The notes under the pieces are model-generated. The model had not been told where the DNA came from and made no database searches. It saw only the letters and a program-made list of their open reading frames with translations. DNA of 64,000 nucleotides. It comes from Jiella pelagia (GTDB taxonomy: Bacteria; Pseudomonadota; Alphaproteobacteria; Rhizobiales; Rhizobiaceae). This document shows, piece after piece, positions 60,920 through 64,000 of this stretch. The translations under genes and the position numbers were made by a program. The DNA lies in assembly GCF_026898155.1 (NCBI RefSeq), contig NZ_CP114029.1:193501-257500 (forward strand), in the 5' to 3' direction. The number at the start of each line of letters is the position of its first letter. Positions within the stretch are counted from its first letter, which is position 1.

Positions 60920-61537
60920 TCAGAGGCCCCGGCCGCTCTCGACCTTGCGGATCTCGATGGCGGTGGCTGGGGTCCGCCCCACCTGGGCGGAGATGGACTG
61001 GCGCTTCAGGCCTTCCTTGTGGCGCAGCGTCAGGACGATCGCCCCGACCATGGCGACGAAGAGGATCAGGCCGGCCAGCTGGAAGAACAGGATGTAGCGG
61101 GTGTAGAGCACGGCCCCGAGCGCGCGGATGTTCGACACCTCGTAGAGATCCGGCATCGGCAGAGCCGTCGAGCGGACAATCTCGGGCTGATAGAAGTTGC
61201 CGGTTCCAGCGATGATCAGCTCGGCGAGAAGCACGAGGCCAATGATCAGGCCGAAGGGCGCATATTTTAGCGCCCCGTGCTTCATCCGGCCGAAATCGAG
61301 ATCAAGCATCATGACGACGAAGAGGAACAGGATCGCCACGGCGCCGACATAGACGACGATGAGGATCAGCGCCAGGAACTCGGCGCCCGCCAGAAGAAAC
61401 AGTCCCGCTGCCGCGACGAAGGTGAGGATCAGGAAGAGAACCGAATGCACCGGATTGCGCGCGAAGACGACCATCAATGCGCCGCCGACGGCGATGAAGG
61501 CGAAGATGTAGAAAAAGAATGCCTGAAGGCCGAGCAT
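60920..61537 (-). CDS. nuoJ: NADH-quinone oxidoreductase subunit J
   Basis: 205-residue membrane subunit with five helices. [34 protein letters not shown] and the TM3 region [24 protein letters not shown] match NuoJ (pi-bulge helix). The C-terminal tail includes [21 protein letters not shown], typical of alphaproteobacteria. 98 bp downstream of nuoI, with no gene in the gap. Confidence 0.95.
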   Translation of the reverse strand: MLGLQAFFFYIFAFIAVGGALMVVFARNPVHSVLFLILTFVAAAGLFLLAGAEFLALILIVVYVGAVAILFLFVVMMLDLDFGRMKHGALKYAPFGLIIGLVLLAELIIAGTGNFYQPEIVRSTALPMPDLYEVSNIRALGAVLYTRYILFFQLAGLILFVAMVGAIVLTLRHKEGLKRQSISAQVGRTPATAIEIRKVESGRGL

Positions 61538-61635
61538 TCTCGGGCTCCCCTCATGTTCCGGTCCGCGGCGGGTGCCGCTTCGTTCAGTCTATCGGGCCGA
61601 CTCGCCGGCACACCCCTGGCGCGACGTCCGACCGA

Positions 61636-62127
61636 TTAGCGGTGGGGCGCGTCGAGCGCAATGTTGCGTGCCAGCTCGCGCTCCCACCGATCGCCATTCG
61701 CCAGGAGCTTGGCCTTGTCGTAGTAGAGTTCTTCCCGCGTCTCGGTCGCGAACTCGAAGTTCGGCCCCTCCACGATCGCATCCACCGGGCAGGCTTCCTG
61801 GCAGAAGCCGCAGTAGATGCACTTCACCATGTCGATGTCGTAGCGGATGGTCCGGCGCGTGCCATCGTTGCGGCGCGGGCCGGCCTCGATGGTGATCGCC
61901 TGGGCCGGGCAGATCGCCTCGCAGAGCTTGCATGCGATGCAGCGCTCCTGGCCGTTGGGGTAACGGCGCAGGGCGTGTTCGCCGCGAAAGCGCGGGGAGA
62001 CCGGGCCTTTTTCAAACGGGTAGTTCAGCGTCGCCTTCGGCTTGAAGAAGTAGCGCATCGACAGCGCAAACGCCTTCGCGAACTCGATCAGGAACAGCGA
62101 GCGAACGGTCTGGGCAATCTGGGACAT
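61636..62127 (-). CDS. nuoI: NADH-quinone oxidoreductase subunit I
   Basis: 163-residue peripheral-arm subunit carrying two [4Fe-4S] clusters: [17 protein letters not shown] and [19 protein letters not shown]. They pass electrons towards N2. [22 protein letters not shown] and [15 protein letters not shown] are characteristic. 17 bp after the small membrane gene. Confidence 0.97.
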   Translation of the reverse strand: MSQIAQTVRSLFLIEFAKAFALSMRYFFKPKATLNYPFEKGPVSPRFRGEHALRRYPNGQERCIACKLCEAICPAQAITIEAGPRRNDGTRRTIRYDIDMVKCIYCGFCQEACPVDAIVEGPNFEFATETREELYYDKAKLLANGDRWERELARNIALDAPHR

Positions 62128-62144
62128 GAGTTCTGCCCTTCCTC

Positions 62145-62357
62145 TCAGGCGGCGAAGGTCTGGCCAACGAACCAGCCCAGCACCGGAAACAATACGAGTT
62201 GCGAGATCCGCGCGACGTTCAGGGCCATCTTTGCCCCCGGCTTCTCCGCCGGAAGCTGCCGCGCCATCCGATCCATGACGGCGCCGATGATGAAGAAGTC
62301 GGCGACGCCGATGACGACGCCGACCAGAGCCCCGATGATCGCGGGATCGACCGTCAT
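62145..62357 (-). CDS. Small membrane protein encoded between nuoH and nuoI
   Basis: 70-residue protein (start [14 protein letters not shown]) with a membrane helix at about 7-28 ([21 protein letters not shown]) and a second hydrophobic segment at the C terminus ([13 protein letters not shown]). Its start overlaps the nuoH stop by 4 bp (ATGA), and it lies 17 bp before nuoI, so it is translated with complex I. I do not recognise a named family. It may be a lineage-specific accessory protein of complex I or an assembly helper. It is read here in a shorter frame than a 159-codon one that begins inside nuoH. Confidence 0.75.
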   Translation of the reverse strand: MTVDPAIIGALVGVVIGVADFFIIGAVMDRMARQLPAEKPGAKMALNVARISQLVLFPVLGWFVGQTFAA

Positions 62358-63410
62358 GCGCCCGGGCCGGCCCAGCCGGTCAGCTGCAGGACAAAGGCGA
62401 CGATGACGACCATCGCCAGCGACAGCGGCAGGAAGACCTTCCAGCCGAGGCGCATCAACTGGTCGTAGCGGTAGCGTGGCACGAAGGACTTGACCATCGC
62501 GAACATGAAGAACACCAGCGCGACCTTCGCCAGGAACCAGATGACGCCAGGGACCCAGGTGAAGGGAACGAAGTTGAACGGCGGCAGCCAGCCGCCCAGG
62601 AACAGGATGGTCGTCAGGCAGCACATCAGGGTGATGGCGGCATATTCGCCCAGCATGAACATCATGTACGGCGTCGAGCCATATTCAACCATGAAGCCCG
62701 CGACCAGTTCGGACTCGGCTTCCGGCAGGTCGAAGGGCGGCCGGTTCGTCTCGGCCAGCGCCGAGATGAAGAACACGATGAACATCGGGAAGAGGCTCAG
62801 CCAGTGCCAGTCGAGGAAGGTGTTCGGCAGGCCGACCATGGTTCCCACGCCGACCGACTGCGCGATGACGATGTCGGTGAGGTTGAGCGAGCCGACGCAC
62901 AGAAGCACGGTCACGATGACAAAGCCGATCGACACCTCGTAGGAGACCATCTGCGCGGCCGAGCGGAGCGCGCCGAGGAAGGCATATTTCGAGTTCGACG
63001 CCCAGCCGCCCATGATGACGCCATAGACCTCGAGCGAGGAGATGGCGAAGACGTAGAGGATGCCGATGTTGATGTCGGCGATCACCCACCCATTGGCGAC
63101 CGGCACCACGGCGAAGGTCGCGAGCGCCAGCGTCACGGCGATCAGCGGCGCCAGAAGGAAGACGAACTTGTCCGAGGCTCGCCGGAACGACCGGCTCCTT
63201 CAGGACGAATTTCAACAGATCGGCAAAGGACTGGAAGAGACCGAACGGCCCGACGACGTTTGGGCCGCGCCGCAGCTGCACCGCCGCCCAGATCTTGCGG
63301 TCGGCGAGCAGGATGTAGGCGATCAGGACGAGCAGAACGACGAGGAACAGGACGCTCTGGGCGAGGATGATCAGCCCCGGAACGACATAGATGGAGAAGA
63401 AGTCGGTCAC
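62354..63410 (-). CDS. nuoH: NADH-quinone oxidoreductase subunit H, apparent frameshift at 63174-63180
   Basis: 351-residue membrane subunit forming the quinone chamber. Early motifs [30 protein letters not shown] and KEPVVPAS are in one frame, and the rest ([66 protein letters not shown]) in the next. The break is GAGGCTC (63174-63180); correction gives ...[15 protein letters not shown].... Complete otherwise. It overlaps the small downstream gene by 4 bp and lies 12 bp after nuoG. Confidence 0.94.
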
Positions 63411-63422
63411 GATCGCCCGTCC

Positions 63423-64000
63423 CTATTCCGCTGCTTGAAGTTGTTCGCCGGCGGCGAGCCGCGAGCATTCGGCCATCACCTTGGAAGCCCGGGCAATCGG
63501 GTTGGTCAGGTAGAAATCGCCGAGTTTCGATGCGAGTTGTCCCGTGCCGAGGGAGCTGGCCCGGTCCGCCAGGGCGAGGATACCGTCATGGCCGGCAGGC
63601 TCGACGCGGTCGCTGCGCATAAAGGCGTGCGCCTGATACAACTCGCGCTGCAACGCGGCAAGCGAGTCGAAGGGGAGCGTCTTGCCGAGAACAGCGGAAA
63701 GGGCACGGATGATCGCCCAGTCCTCGCGCGCATCACCCGGAGGGAAGGCGGCGCGGGACGAGACCTGCGCGCGGCCCTCCAGATTGACGTAAGTCCCGTC
63801 CTTCTCTGTATAGGCCGCACCCGGCAGGATGACGTCGGCACGGTGGGCGCCGCGATCACCGTGGGTGCCGACGTAGACGACGAACGGCCCCGGCGCGATC
63901 TCGGCCTCGTCGGCTCCGAGATTGAACAGGACGTCGACGCCGCCTGACGTCATCTCGGCGAAGGTCTTACCGCCCTCGCCCGGCGTAAAGCCGATGTCGA
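63423..64000 (-). CDS. nuoG: NADH-quinone oxidoreductase subunit G, C-terminal part (5' end beyond window)
   Basis: C-terminal 192 residues of NuoG, the large iron-sulfur subunit of the peripheral arm with a molybdopterin-oxidoreductase-like fold. DIGFTPGEGGKTFAEM, VLFNLGADEAEI, YVGTHGDRGAHRADVILPGAAYTEKDGTYVNLEGRAQ and the end SKVMAECSRLA are typical. The frame is open to base 64000, so the start and iron-sulfur ligands are to the right of the window. Confidence 0.93.
   Translation of the reverse strand, partial: DIGFTPGEGGKTFAEMTSGGVDVLFNLGADEAEIAPGPFVVYVGTHGDRGAHRADVILPGAAYTEKDGTYVNLEGRAQVSSRAAFPPGDAREDWAIIRALSAVLGKTLPFDSLAALQRELYQAHAFMRSDRVEPAGHDGILALADRASSLGTGQLASKLGDFYLTNPIARASKVMAECSRLAAGEQLQAAE

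Noticed and set aside
62145..62624. 159-codon frame covering the small gene between nuoH and nuoI
   Set aside because: Its first 89 codons are antisense-like, non-conserved translation within nuoH in another frame; the start at 62357 coincides with the nuoH stop and gives a proper membrane protein.

Overview
The window reads as chromosome of a GC-rich alphaproteobacterium, most likely in the order Hyphomicrobiales. The evidence is the nuoG-H-I-J-K-L-M-N / birA / RNase J / methylmalonyl-CoA epimerase / DUF1467 gene order, the moxZYX-mxaF arrangement, a form I CO dehydrogenase and an acdR/acdS pair. Genus cannot be fixed from sequence alone. I see no rRNA, tRNA, CRISPR array, insertion sequence or prophage.

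Layout. (1) About 1-13 kb is a catabolic accessory region: an NMT1-type binding protein and an acyl-CoA synthetase-like gene, then a GntR regulator divergent from hydantoinase A/B genes, a TRAP transporter, a GAF protein, a metal-dependent amidohydrolase and a HAD dehalogenase-type hydrolase. (2) 13.1-14.8 kb is a divergent Lrp regulator / ACC deaminase pair. (3) 15-19.1 kb is an RND efflux adaptor and pump. (4) 19.3-33.3 kb is a methanol-oxidation locus: moxX, moxY and moxZ on the minus strand, divergent from mxaFJGIRSACKLD plus one unknown periplasmic gene. MxaF has the Ala that marks calcium-dependent enzymes two residues after the catalytic Asp. (5) 33.4-43.3 kb is a LacI-regulated sugar (probably ketose) module: kinase, class II aldolase and FGGY kinase on the minus strand, and an ABC importer plus TIM-barrel epimerase/isomerase on the plus strand. 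(6) 43.4-52 kb is an aerobic CO dehydrogenase locus: a CoxC-like MHYT-LytTR membrane protein, coxMSL with the AYRCSFR form I motif, and coxDEF. (7) 52-64 kb, minus strand, is the 3' part of the complex I operon followed by birA, rnj, mce and a DUF1467 gene.

Functionally the window combines two periplasm- or membrane-linked energy sources (methanol through MxaFI and cytochrome cL; CO through CoxLMS) with the NADH dehydrogenase. Two MoxR ATPase / VWA-protein maturation sets (MxaR with MxaS/C/L; CoxD with CoxE) sit about 17-22 kb apart.

The most striking observation concerns the sequence itself. Thirteen otherwise well-conserved genes carry fourteen single-base frameshifts, and each lies where a GAGCTC hexamer would be read as GAGCCTC or GAGGCTC. 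Removing one base at each site restores a full-length, family-typical protein every time. I found only three uninterrupted GAGCTC sites by eye. The best explanation is a systematic read or consensus error at a modified palindromic motif, implying a SacI-like DNA methyltransferase elsewhere in the genome. The broken genes should therefore be read as intact; they are annotated here as single CDSs with the site noted.
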